Under the pieces are notes generated by a model, which saw only the letters and a list, made by a program, of their open reading frames with translations, was not told where the DNA came from and made no database searches. DNA of 64,000 nt from Eudromia elegans (Eukaryota; Chordata; Aves; Tinamiformes; Tinamidae), in assembly GCA_003342815.1 (NCBI GenBank), contig PTEX01000231.1, positions 896,711 through 960,710 on the forward strand, written 5' to 3'. Of the stretch, positions 49,499 to 58,940 are shown piece after piece. The translations under genes and the position numbers were made by a program. Every line of letters begins with the position of its first letter. The stretch's first letter is position 1.

Positions 49499-50573
49499 AT
49501 TGGTTTTTACTGTTCATGGTTCTAAATAAAGACTTTGATTTTCACCTCAAGGGCATGAGTTGATAGGCAAGAGCAGCAGCTCAGGTGGATCCAGCTCAGG
49601 AAAACCATCATCTCATGGGATTTTCTTCAGAACTGCTCTAGGAAATCTGTGCCCTTGAGCCCTGAACTGTGTGTGCTTAAGTACTGGACATCATGTTTCA
49701 GCAGGTGTGAATTTTGATGGAATACTCTTTATTAATTACAAGATACAACATCCCTCCCCTCAGCTAAATGCCAAGGTGAAGGCAACCTTCAGCTGTGTTT
49801 GGCTGGGGGTTGGTTTTGTGGCCACCTACGGAAATGACCAACGGGCTACGATTAAATATGGTGAGATGGGAAGAGAGCTGCTTGCTAGCCGTGGCTTCCC
49901 CTGGAGCACCTTGGTGCCGTCCTGTCCCCTGCCCGGGGGTTCCCTCTTCTGCGCTCTGCGCAGCAGCAATGCCCTTGCGGGAGCTTGGCGGGGTGAGGGC
50001 TGCCAGGGCCTGTTCCCCCTGCCCCTGGGCACAGCTGGGCCTCCCTCCGGGCTGCCCCGGTCCAGGAACCTCCCCTCGTGTGCGGATGGAGAAGCTGGCA
50101 CATGGGGATCGGCTCTGCTGTGGCCCGAGCAGTCACTTTGTATCGGTGTTTTGTGTGGTCAGAGGCTTTTGTGATGGAGAACTAAGGAGCAGCAATGAGT
50201 CTGTGTCTCTGTTTAGTCAGGTGTGTCTGTTTGTTTGCTTCCTGCTTTGCTTTTGATGCCACTTAACTTGGAACTTGACTTCAGCACGTGTTGCTTGCAG
50301 GATCAGCCGTGTCAGAAACGGCAGCGTTCAAAGCCCTTCAGCTCGAGCATCGGAGGCCAGAGCAGAAGGGCTGTGAACAGGCCGGGGTGAAGCTCTACAT
50401 GCTGTCAGCATCAGCCCTAGGATCTTCTGGGAGTCTTATTATTTTTTAAGCAGAAGCAACTGTACAGAAGAACAATTATGTATATGATACCATGGAAAAC
50501 TCTCGTCTTGGATGTTGCCGATAGCAATCGCAAGGCACGTCATTTTCACACACTGTTTCTTTCTTCGTTACAG

Positions 50574-50888
50574 ATTGATGTCCTCAAGGCAGATGTGGAG
50601 AGCGCCGAGTGGAAAATTTTGGAAAACCTCATTCTGGAGGACGTTGTTGGGCAGATAGGACAGCTGGTCGTTGAGGTGCACGTCCACTGGCCCGGCTTTG
50701 AGGTGAGCGGCAACGACAGCGCCGTGGTGCGGTACTGGTACAGTCTGCTCCGCGAGCTGGAGCTCAAGGACTTCAGGCTCTTCCATTCCTACAAAGACTT
50801 GTCTAAACCGCAGATGTTTCTGAAGAAGGAGGCCTTCAATGCCAGCAGCAGCTACACCCTGAGCTGGGTGAACACCAGCTGGAAATAG
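50574..50888 (+). CDS. METTL24: METTL24 terminal coding exon
   Basis: A 315-bp exon (104 codons + TAG at 50886-50888) that starts in phase 0 after ACAG. It encodes [19 protein letters not shown], the FkbM-like D-x-E-x-A-E-W motif that helps form the catalytic pocket. [20 protein letters not shown] follows, then a [19 protein letters not shown] segment and a C-terminus ending [12 protein letters not shown]. The dense conservation-type motifs and the clean frame show a functional gene. It joins exactly to the exon ending at 35989 (HQK|IDV). It lies about 6.3 kb from the convergent CDC40 stop. Confidence 0.95.
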   Translation: MDVLKADVESAEWKILENLILEDVVGQIGQLVVEVHVHWPGFEVSGNDSAVVRYWYSLLRELELKDFRLFHSYKDLSKPQMFLKKEAFNASSSYTLSWVNTSWK

Positions 50889-51840
50889 CAGAAAGGATTT
50901 TCATGGGCTGTAGCTGTGCGCCCTCGAGCCCCGCAGCATGCTGAAGAGCACTCTGGAGTCACTGGCTAAAACATTGCTAAATACGCAGAGATTTGAGCAA
51001 AATGGACCGGCTTTTGTTCTCAAGTGTTCTCAGACTCTGGGAGAAGACCCGAGTTGCAAAACTGTTTGTGTAGCAACACGCTTGCCAGCGGGATGGCGCT
51101 TGCAGAGCCTTCTGTAAAGGTCTGTGTGAGGCTCCCGAGCTGGCCCGGAGCCTCACGTCTGCCCGGAGCAGAGACCCTGCTCTGCCCCGGGAGCTCTGCC
51201 CTGCCACCCCAGCCTGCCCAAGGGCAGCATGTGCTGGCATCTGGTTTAAAAATGCTCAGGAATAAGCTCCTTTTTCAGGAATGGGCAAGAGTTACACTTC
51301 CATAAAGTGATCGTGCTTTGACTTGCACTTTCTTTCCTATGACCCTGCTTCCTTACAAGGGAAGGACAATTTTCCTTTTTTCCTTTGTAAGAACAAATCT
51401 TATGCAAGAAGGGTCTGTTCCTATCCGCCCTTGAAGTTGCTGGCAAATTTCAGCTGAATCTGGCCGAGGCAGAAATCACCACCAGTGTGAAGCACCACCA
51501 GGAGCTTCTTGGAGAGATGTGGCTCCGTGTAGGAGGCGGGAGGGCAGCGCTCGCCCACGAGGCTGGTTTGCAGTGCAGTTTTGTGGGTGCACCTGCCCTG
51601 GGGCTGCCTGTGAGCTGCCCCCCACGTATGTGCCCTGGCGCCGCTGCTGTCCTGCAGCCCGTGTCAGCCAGGGTGCCCGCGCGCGGCCCCTCTGCGGGGG
51701 ACACAGTGCGGGGAGGAGCCGCGCTTAGGGAGCTCCTGAAGCTGCAGCGGCCAGGGAATGGGGGGCTGGAGAGCACACAGCAGCATCTCTTTTATGCTTT
51801 TATAGGATTTTGTATTAAATCAGATCACACCCTTTCCACA
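50889..51840 (+). other. METTL24: Probable METTL24 3' untranslated region
   Basis: Sequence after the METTL24 stop without a recognised coding region. ATTAAA at 51814-51819 is followed by a GT-rich stretch (TGGATGTGTGTGC near 51843-51855), a good signal pair. Later AATAAA hexamers at 52463 and 53346 could extend the transcript. The extent is inferred from motifs only. Confidence 0.4.
51814..51819 (+). terminator. METTL24: Candidate METTL24 polyadenylation signal ATTAAA
   Basis: The common variant hexamer ATTAAA, with a GT-rich downstream element about 25 bases later. It is the first strong hexamer and downstream-element pair that I see after the stop codon. Confidence 0.45.
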
Positions 51841-54800
51841 TGATGGATGTGTGTGCACTGGGTAGCTTCCTTCGGCTTCCGTCTGACACCCTGGGCAGGC
51901 AGAGAGCTCTCATCGCAGCTGGATCTGCCCCAGCCCTCCCTCTCCTGCCTCTCCCTGAGAGGAGGGCAGTGGGCAGAGTCCCTGCTGAGGCCTCAGTCCC
52001 TCCTGCTCCTCCTCCCCTTGCTCCATGGGCATGGGAGCAGCCGCCTTGGCGCCTCTTCCTGTCGGACCCACGCAGCTCTGCGGAGCTCAGAGCCGCCTGA
52101 GCGGAGAGACTGGAGCTGCCCGGTTGGCCATGCAGCCCCCCATTGCCTCTGAGTCGCCTGCACGTGGGGCTGCTCGTGGGTGTGGATGGCAGCTGTGTCT
52201 AGGCCCTGAAGCAGCCGCAGCCGCTTCCCCAGGCTCCGGGATCAGCCCCCGGATCCATCGGCTCCGGGCACGCGTGTGCCGGACTCGCAGACACGTCAGC
52301 GGGAGTTGAGGAGCAGCGCGGCCGTGGCCGGCGTGCGGCAGGGTGGGCAGCCGTGGGAGCTCCGCTAGAGCCCGCGAGACGGTGCCCCGGTCCCCGTGTG
52401 CAGCCTGCTGAAACAGGCCCACCTGATCGGAGGGTGGCCGAACTTCCATTTGTCAAAATATAAATAAATAAGAAGCATGGCAAGAGCCCTGGTGCATTAA
52501 TAGAGCATAAGGAATCGAGTCTTTAGCACTGCACAGGCTTTGGCTCTCGCTTAGCCTTCTAATAACCGTGCTGCAGCTTGCTGCCATTGGCTTCATGCTG
52601 GTACTTCATGAAGCAGAGAGGTAGAGGTTAGGAAACGAAGCCATGCTCCCTTTCAAGGGGTGCAGTTCCCAAGGGAGGCAGGCGTTTGGTCATTTACTGC
52701 TCTGCAGAAGAGGGCAGCGGTATCTGTGCTGATCACAGAAGTGGCTGGAGCTCTAGCCTGGCTCCTCCTTGCCCCAGACTTGGGTTTGGGCACGTGCTGG
52801 GCTAAGCTCTTGCTCACGGCGGCATCAGCAACAATTTAGGCCATGCTAAATACATCTGCTGCAAGGGAAGAGTCCTGTGACTACAGTGATTTTTACAGCC
52901 CAGGCTTTGATCACATCTGTGAATGGTGGGGGGTTGTTCCTCGCTAGCAGGCGGGACACCCCTGGAGCTGTGAAAGATCGAAGAAAGCACCAAAACACCC
53001 CTCACGGCTGGCCTTTGTTGGCGGGTACCAACAGGCCCTAGCACCTGGGAGCGCACCTGGAGCAGAGGACTCCTGCTTTCTGGTGAATTACCCAACCACT
53101 GAGACCATGTGGTGCGCGCAAAGCCTGAGCTCCTCCGATACTCCCCTGCCCTTGGAAGGATCCTCGTGCTTAGCCGGTAGGAAACCGCTCCCGAGTTATT
53201 CCCGCTTGTGAAGACCATGTGACATTAAATTGCAGTCAGTGGTGAGAGTTCAGAGCTGACCTGTGTTTGGAGGGATGTTTATGGCTCTCGCTCTCCACTC
53301 GCATGGGCAGAACATGCACCCGAGCACAACCGAGCACAATGGGTTAATAAACGTATTTCCTTCCTCAAACCAAAGTCCCTGCTCATCTCGGTGGATTCGC
53401 ACCACAAGCACACACATTTTTAGGTAGTTTCCTGAAGTAACGCTGCGTGCTGCTCACAGCATAAAACTTTCAGGAAGAGTTAAAATGATCCTGGACAGGC
53501 TGAAACAGAGTTGTTGTGAACCTTAGAAAATATCACCCTGTAATAGCACCCTATTTCTTCTTCAATACTAGAAGGAATATGACAAAACCAGTGCCTGCAA
53601 GCCAAGCTCACCAGTATTCAGTAAGGACCAAGGGGGAGCAAGCGATGGGTTGGCTACCAAGGAATCATTGCAGCAAAACCCGGCATGGACTGGAAGGCCC
53701 GGGGATGAGACGTGCTTATGTTACTGGAGATGGTTTGCCTGAGAAGAGACTTCATTCAGAGAGCAACTGCCTCCTTCAGCCCCTGAGCAAACAGTATTGG
53801 AAAGGATTATGTTTTATAGAGCATAGTTGGAGGAGCCGAAGGAAAAATACTGGATAAGGATGTGGATGGAGTATGGAAAGTTCTCTAAAGCTAGCGAGCC
53901 CATGTTAATAAATTTAAGCATAAGGAAATTATGCTGGTGTAAGCTAGGGCATGGAGCTGCTGCAGCTCTTCCAGCACGGTTCATTTTTGGGTTGCTTTAC
54001 GAGAGCTTCAGCACTGCTGAAGGACGCCCCACTCCATGACAGAAGCGCTTGGCTGGTGAGCGATGGCAGCACAGCCGCCCCAGGGACACGTGCCCGTGGC
54101 CGGAGGCGTCGCGACATGTCTGTCACTGGGATGACGCCCTCGAGGTCTCTCCTCTCGCCCCTCCAAGCCGGGGGGATGCGGACCCCGTCTGGAGGTGTTT
54201 CAGCCAAGTCGAGCATGGCTGAGGAGGAACATCCAGCTCGCGTCACGCCGCCGGATCCACAGCCTCCTCCTGGAGTGGGGCTGGAGGGCAGCGACGCTGT
54301 GTGGGGCCTCTGTTCAACACTGGCTTTTGACAAGGCCAGCTCACAAATTTCTGGATGGATCATAGCTTAGATGCTTGTTCCTCCTAGCGAGGGCAAAGAC
54401 TGAGCAGGCCCATCTTCCTAGGGACCCTATGAGCTCCAAGCAGAACAGATGCCAAGACCATCTGCTTCAGGAACAGGCTTCTCACCAGCAAAGCCACATG
54501 AGGATATGTGGGTATCCTCCTCTCTCTGCCATGAAAAAAGTCCAGGGAAGAGATGGCATGAGGCCAGAAGAGCTATCAAGGTTCCAAGGCAGCACTCCAG
54601 GAGTGATGGAGATGGCTCACTAAAAATCCCTGCTGCACATGTAACTGGAGCGAATGAAAGCGTCAGCAAGCTGCCACCTCACCCACCAGAGCCACGGGAT
54701 CAAGGGGCAGGGAACTACCCTGTGCTGCCCGCGGCCCTCGCACCCTGCTCACACACGCAGCCCCTCTCAGCTGCGATTACTGCCTCGCATTTTCCACCTC

Positions 54801-56904
54801 CTGCCAGAGGACAGAGAACAGGGGAAGCTCCAGAGAAGCTGCTCCCTGTTCTCCGGAACGGGGCTGCTTCTCCCTCGCTCCCACACCGAGCTCAGCCAGA
54901 GCTCTCTGGCCTGACTTGCTCTGAGCGACATTCTCCAGGGACCAATTTCTGGCTCCAAGTGGAGCTGGGATGAGAAGGGAGTGACGCGAGCAGGGCTAGT
55001 TAGCCCTGAAAGAAATGGCTGCCCGGGTGGCTGCTGGAAAGGCAAGTCCGGCCTCAGGCGCCGCGGCCACGCGGGGTCCCTCCTCGTGCCGAGCGGAGCC
55101 GTTGGCAGCGTGAGCTGCCAAGTTCGGGACTTCAAAGCTGACAGGAGGGAATTAACGCTCATAAAAATCCCCCCTCCGGCCTCGGTGCAGATGTGAGACA
55201 TTCCACAGGAGATTAACACCTGGAGCGAGGGACAAAGGGGCTGTCTGCGGGATCCAGGGGACGCCTGAGCCGGGGCTCCCTGCAAACAGCCAGGCTGAAT
55301 TCGTGAGCTCCAGCAGAATCTTTGGAGTCAACCCTTCTGATTTTCCTTCCTCACAGCAGGAGGATGCGAGGCCACTGCCGCATTAATATATCTATATGGG
55401 GGAAATAAGTTCCACTTGAGAGAAAATATGTAGGACATAGCAACAACTGTGGACATTTTGCGCCATTATAAATTTAAATGCTTTTAAACATTTGGAAACA
55501 CAGAAAAAGATGTTTCAGATATAGAAACTAATATAGAAGATTCCTGTAATTTTTTTTTGTATCTGCTCTTATTTTCCTTCTCCCCGCTCCCCCTTCCCCA
55601 TACTTACAAGCTGTTAATACCCATCTAATTAGGGAATGCATTTGAAGGGAAAAACATTCCAAATTATTTCAGCCCACTGCCCCCTTGCACAGCACGCAGG
55701 CAGACAACAAGGTTACCTCGATGGGAAAGTAAAAGGAAAATAGATGCAAATTTGGTGTAGGGAGGAGATGGAACGAGCGGCCAGTAGAAAGAAGGTGAGC
55801 TATTGGTTTAAAGGGCATAAACTTCGGGGTCATTGCCAACTCCAGCATGTGCCCTCTGAAAGAATAAAACAGGCTTGTTAATTAAACCTCCAAAAAGTAG
55901 ATATGTATTTTAAAGAGGGTTTGTTGTGTTACCACAATTTTACTATCAAAGGGCCTTATCTTCCACCCTCCTGCTCACTTTGGCATTATTCCTTCACCAT
56001 CGATCATAACTGAGGAACAGGGATGGGCTTTTTAGTAAACATCAACATGTGCAATTCAAAGCTGTGATTAAGGAGCGATCCACTGGACTACGTTATTGCA
56101 CCTCTTCTTTACCTCCACTACGGCCTCAAGGTAAGAGCAAATATGAAGTTTAAAAGATTTTTCCCTGCTTCCAATTTGCATTAGTTCTGCACGAACGGTA
56201 CAAGAAAATGAGCCTATGGGAACTCCAGTACAGCTGGAAATTAGAAGACCAAATGATATGAGATGTTTTATGGGGACACTGCCAGAGGGAAGAATTCAAT
56301 AGAGATAAGTAGGCTTTTTATAAAAAGATTTATTAAAAATAAGGTTTTAAGAAGGAAAAAGTGACATCTATATACATTAACTTGACGAATTCTTTGGGGC
56401 TTATATACAGGCTGAACAAGAGATATTTTTTGTTTTTCTTTCAAAATACTCATCATGCTTATTAGAACTTAAAAGCATGTGGAAAGAGAGGAACGTGACT
56501 GCACAGCCAAAAAGCACCCGCTACCAGGAAACCCTTCCATCTAAGGAGCAGCTCCAAAAACAAACCTTGGTGATGAGCATGATGCAACGTTAAATCTAAA
56601 TACACACAAAAAACAAGGTCAGGAACACAGCGCACAGAGCTCAAGTGAAGGCTCCGCAACCTTCTGAGGGCTTCTTCATTTCTACTGGGTACTAGCAGAT
56701 CTTAGCAAGTGGCTTTCTGTTCTCTAAAGTTAGAGGTATTGGGGGGACCACAAAATACTGCCAAAAAAGCACATAAACAAATGCATCTTTTCCAGCTCCA
56801 CTGCCAGCTAAGATTTGTCCTTTGAATTACAGCATGTAATGATACAACTGCTGCCTTTCTCCTTTACTCGGCACATACCTGACACCCCAAACCACAAAAA
56901 TATT
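51841..56904. other. Intergenic DNA between METTL24 and CDC40
   Basis: The interval separates two convergent genes. The left part (51841-55370) is largely GC-rich with scattered CpG clusters and many overlapping ORFs on both strands, none with a recognised domain. At about 55380 composition changes abruptly to AT-rich (55380-56900). AATAAA hexamers on the + strand at 52463-52468 and 53346-53351 could be distal METTL24 ends. An AATAAA on the - strand (TTTATT at 56329-56334) could be a distal CDC40 end. No transposon was recognised. Confidence 0.5.
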
Positions 56905-57200
56905 CTTTTCTTAAAATTATTTTATTTTACAAAAGTATTTTGCACAAAAAGAGTGACAGGACAAGCTAACACTTGCTGCTGCATGCTTCGCTGACCTCGG
57001 CCTTGCACAGCCGCAGGTCAGATTTAAGTCTACATTTTTTCCAGTCCCTTTTTCTGCCATGAGGATCTTGTTTTGGGAACGATACACGCAGCTAGCTGAC
57101 AACAGCCGTATGACAAACGTCTACCTGTCCTTATAGCAGAATTCACTCAAACCTCAGGTGTCAGCAAGACTTACAGCCTCAGCTCTCCGCAGCATCCGCT
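56905..57200 (-). other. CDC40: CDC40 3' untranslated region
   Basis: Read on the - strand, about 295 bases follow the CDC40 stop without coding features. They end just past an AATAAA (56921-56926) in an A-rich context, with a G/T-rich downstream element (TTTTTGTGGTTTGGGGTGTC) at about 56885-56904. This is a textbook arrangement. A distal AATAAA at 56329-56334 could support a longer isoform. Confidence 0.65.
56921..56926 (-). terminator. CDC40: CDC40 polyadenylation signal AATAAA
   Basis: AATAAA on the - strand, 275 bases after the stop codon, followed by a strong GT-rich downstream element. It is the best polyadenylation signal in the window. Confidence 0.7.
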
Positions 57201-57378
57201 TTAGTCCCACAGTTTAATAAGGCCATCCCAGCCGCACGTGATGACTTTGGAGGTTTCGTGGGGGTGCCAGACGGCACCGATGCAGACTTTGTCATGGGCT
57301 TTCACCCTGCTGTAGAGTTTTGTCGTCTTCCAGTCCCAGATGTTAAGTTTTCCGTCTGCATCTCCGGATATCACATAG
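57201..57378 (-). CDS. CDC40: CDC40 (PRP17) terminal coding exon
   Basis: CDC40/PRP17 is a nuclear WD40 splicing factor that joins the spliceosome for the second catalytic step and also affects cell-cycle progression through splicing. This last exon (178 bp, 1 base + 58 codons + TAA) follows a CACAG acceptor. It encodes [20 protein letters not shown], then [17 protein letters not shown] and [17 protein letters not shown] at the extreme C-terminus. These are the final two WD blades with their WD dipeptides and GH-like/AHD turn. The five exons seen here form a single 215-residue frame, roughly residues 365-579 of a 579-residue protein. Near-identity to the vertebrate sequence I know argues for strong constraint. 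Confidence 0.96.
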
Positions 57379-58123
57379 CTGTGTTCAAAGGGATTAGAAT
57401 AAAAGCTGTATCAAGCGCTCTCGCTATCACTGTATGCCAAGCAGGGCAGAAGTGCTTCCCCAGCGAGCTCCCCGTGGGCCTCACGGAGCGCCGGGTGCAT
57501 GCACCAAACAACGCGACTGCACCGAGCGCTGCCGGAACTGCGAGAATCCATCAGGAAAAGGGTGCCCCCCGCACGTTTACAGACACTTCACCACCTCCTC
57601 CCGCTTTGCCGAGGCCATCCGCCCCTTTCCCAGGCGATGGAAGTTCCACGCGGCGGGAAGGCCGCAGGCAAACTGCTCCTGAGCAGGCAGCAGGGCCAGG
57701 ACGCTGCGCTCGGAACAAACGAAGGTGCCCGGGATGCTGCCAGCAGGAGGGAGCGGCAGGCCTGGCACACAGGTAGCCCCGTGGCTGCTGGGCACGGCCC
57801 GGAGGCCGCCGCCACACCAGGAGCTGGCAAGAGCAGAAGGGCTCCGCTGCGGCACTGGGCCCGGGCCGGGCCGGGGGAGCCTGCGTGGGGTTTCACACAG
57901 CCACAGAAGGGGAATGTGCATCATGTCGACTGTTCTCTGAAATGCTGCTCGGAGCAACAGCCGAGCTGCTCAGTCCTAGCAGACGACAGGAGCCATCTGC
58001 TTTCTGCTGCTTGGCTGGGGGTGCATCTGGTGTGGCCTGGTGGGAGGCAGCATCAGCAGATGCTGCAGAGGTTTCAGAAATACACCCCATGTTTAAGATG
58101 AAGCTCAGTCCCACAGAACTCAC
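57379..58123 (-). other. CDC40: CDC40 intron, GC-rich
   Basis: A 745-base intron with a GTGAGT donor on its high-coordinate side. Its middle (57480-57900) is very GC- and CpG-rich and generates long overlapping ORFs on both strands without recognised domains. I treat those as compositional artefacts. Confidence 0.85.
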
Positions 58124-58268
58124 CTCATGTCAGGTGAAAAATCCACTTGACAGGCATAGCCAGCTACCATGTGACCTTTGAAGATTTTCTTCTTGTTTAA
58201 TCTGAATCTGTTCTGAGCTCCAAAGATCAGGATTTGGTTATCCATGGACTGACAAGCCAGCCATTTCC
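58124..58268 (-). CDS. CDC40: CDC40 coding exon
   Basis: A 145-bp exon (2 + 141 + 2 bases) between TTTTAG and GTGAGT on the - strand. It encodes [20 protein letters not shown], then [20 protein letters not shown] and VDFSPDM, a WD blade with the GH dipeptide (KGHMVAGYA). The split Ser codon (AG|C) and the split Gly codon at its start match its neighbours exactly. Confidence 0.96.
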
Positions 58269-58863
58269 CTAAAAGGGGCAGCAGAGATGGGCATCAGAAT
58301 GCTGCATCTGAAGAAACAAGCTTCACTGTGAAGTTATACAGAGGCTCCAGAGTCATCAACACAGTGACACGTCACCATGCGAGGAACACTGAAGTAACAC
58401 GGGGTTTATCTTACACAGATGCTACCCGGGCTATATTCCCATCAGAGAGCAGCAGCACTGGCAGGGTCACGTACAGCATCAGGCTGCTTCAGCAGCAGCA
58501 GTGCAAGGGCTGCTGAGCTCACCCAGCAGTTACCAGCAATTCCCACCATTCTCTCTTAAGATTATAAATGTAGCTAAGGGTATGTTGTAGCTCTGTGGAA
58601 AGAGAGAGTCATTTTATCCTGCCTGCATCAGGGTCTAAATTTAAACAGACACAGTTATCCTGATATAACCCCTTATTTGACACACTCGTTCTTCTTAAGA
58701 CTTAAACCAGATCCTCTCCACTCTTGGTGTAAAAGCACAGGCTCATTGAGCCAGATGGAGAGGTGGCAGCAAGGAGATGCAGCCCGGAAACATTACAGAG
58801 ACCTACGCAGCAGGAGGTGCCTACGGCAACTAGGTCTGAGAAGGCAGAGAGGTGTTAACCTAC
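58269..58863 (-). other. CDC40: CDC40 intron
   Basis: A 595-base intron with a GTAGGT donor. I see no repeat or gene in it. Confidence 0.88.
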
Positions 58864-58940
58864 CGTTTGGAGACAAAGTCACAGCTGGCATCGAGTGCAT
58901 GCTGGGCTCAGCTATGTACTTGAAGTCTACAGGAATATCC
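58864..58940 (-). CDS. CDC40: CDC40 coding exon (77 bp)
   Basis: A short exon between TTGCAG and GTAGGT on the - strand. It encodes DIPVDFKYIAEPSMHSMPAV followed by TLSPN, the conserved linker and first strand of the next blade. The phase is 1 + 75 + 1, joining TG|G (Trp) from the upstream exon and G|GG (Gly) into the downstream exon. Confidence 0.95.

Larger units (their letters stand above)
35990..50573 (+). other. METTL24: METTL24 intron 4 (14.6 kb)
   Basis: The largest fully bounded intron, from GTCAGG to a T/C-rich tract and ACAG. It holds one old CR1 (38758-39545), an ambiguous base at 37296, a 24-bp tandem duplication (41146-41193), a TATG/TTTG simple-repeat stretch (42190-42231), a short perfect hairpin (42964-42984) and a GTTTTATTAGG repeat (49469-49498). 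GC-rich patches near 48250-48740 and 49880-50110 give ORFs on both strands that I regard as chance. I saw no nested gene. Confidence 0.85.

Noticed and set aside
49671..50174. A + strand ORF of 167 codons upstream of the METTL24 last exon
   Set aside because: The METTL24 frame joins directly from 35989 to 50574 in phase 0 with no missing residues, so no extra exon is needed. The ORF looks compositional.
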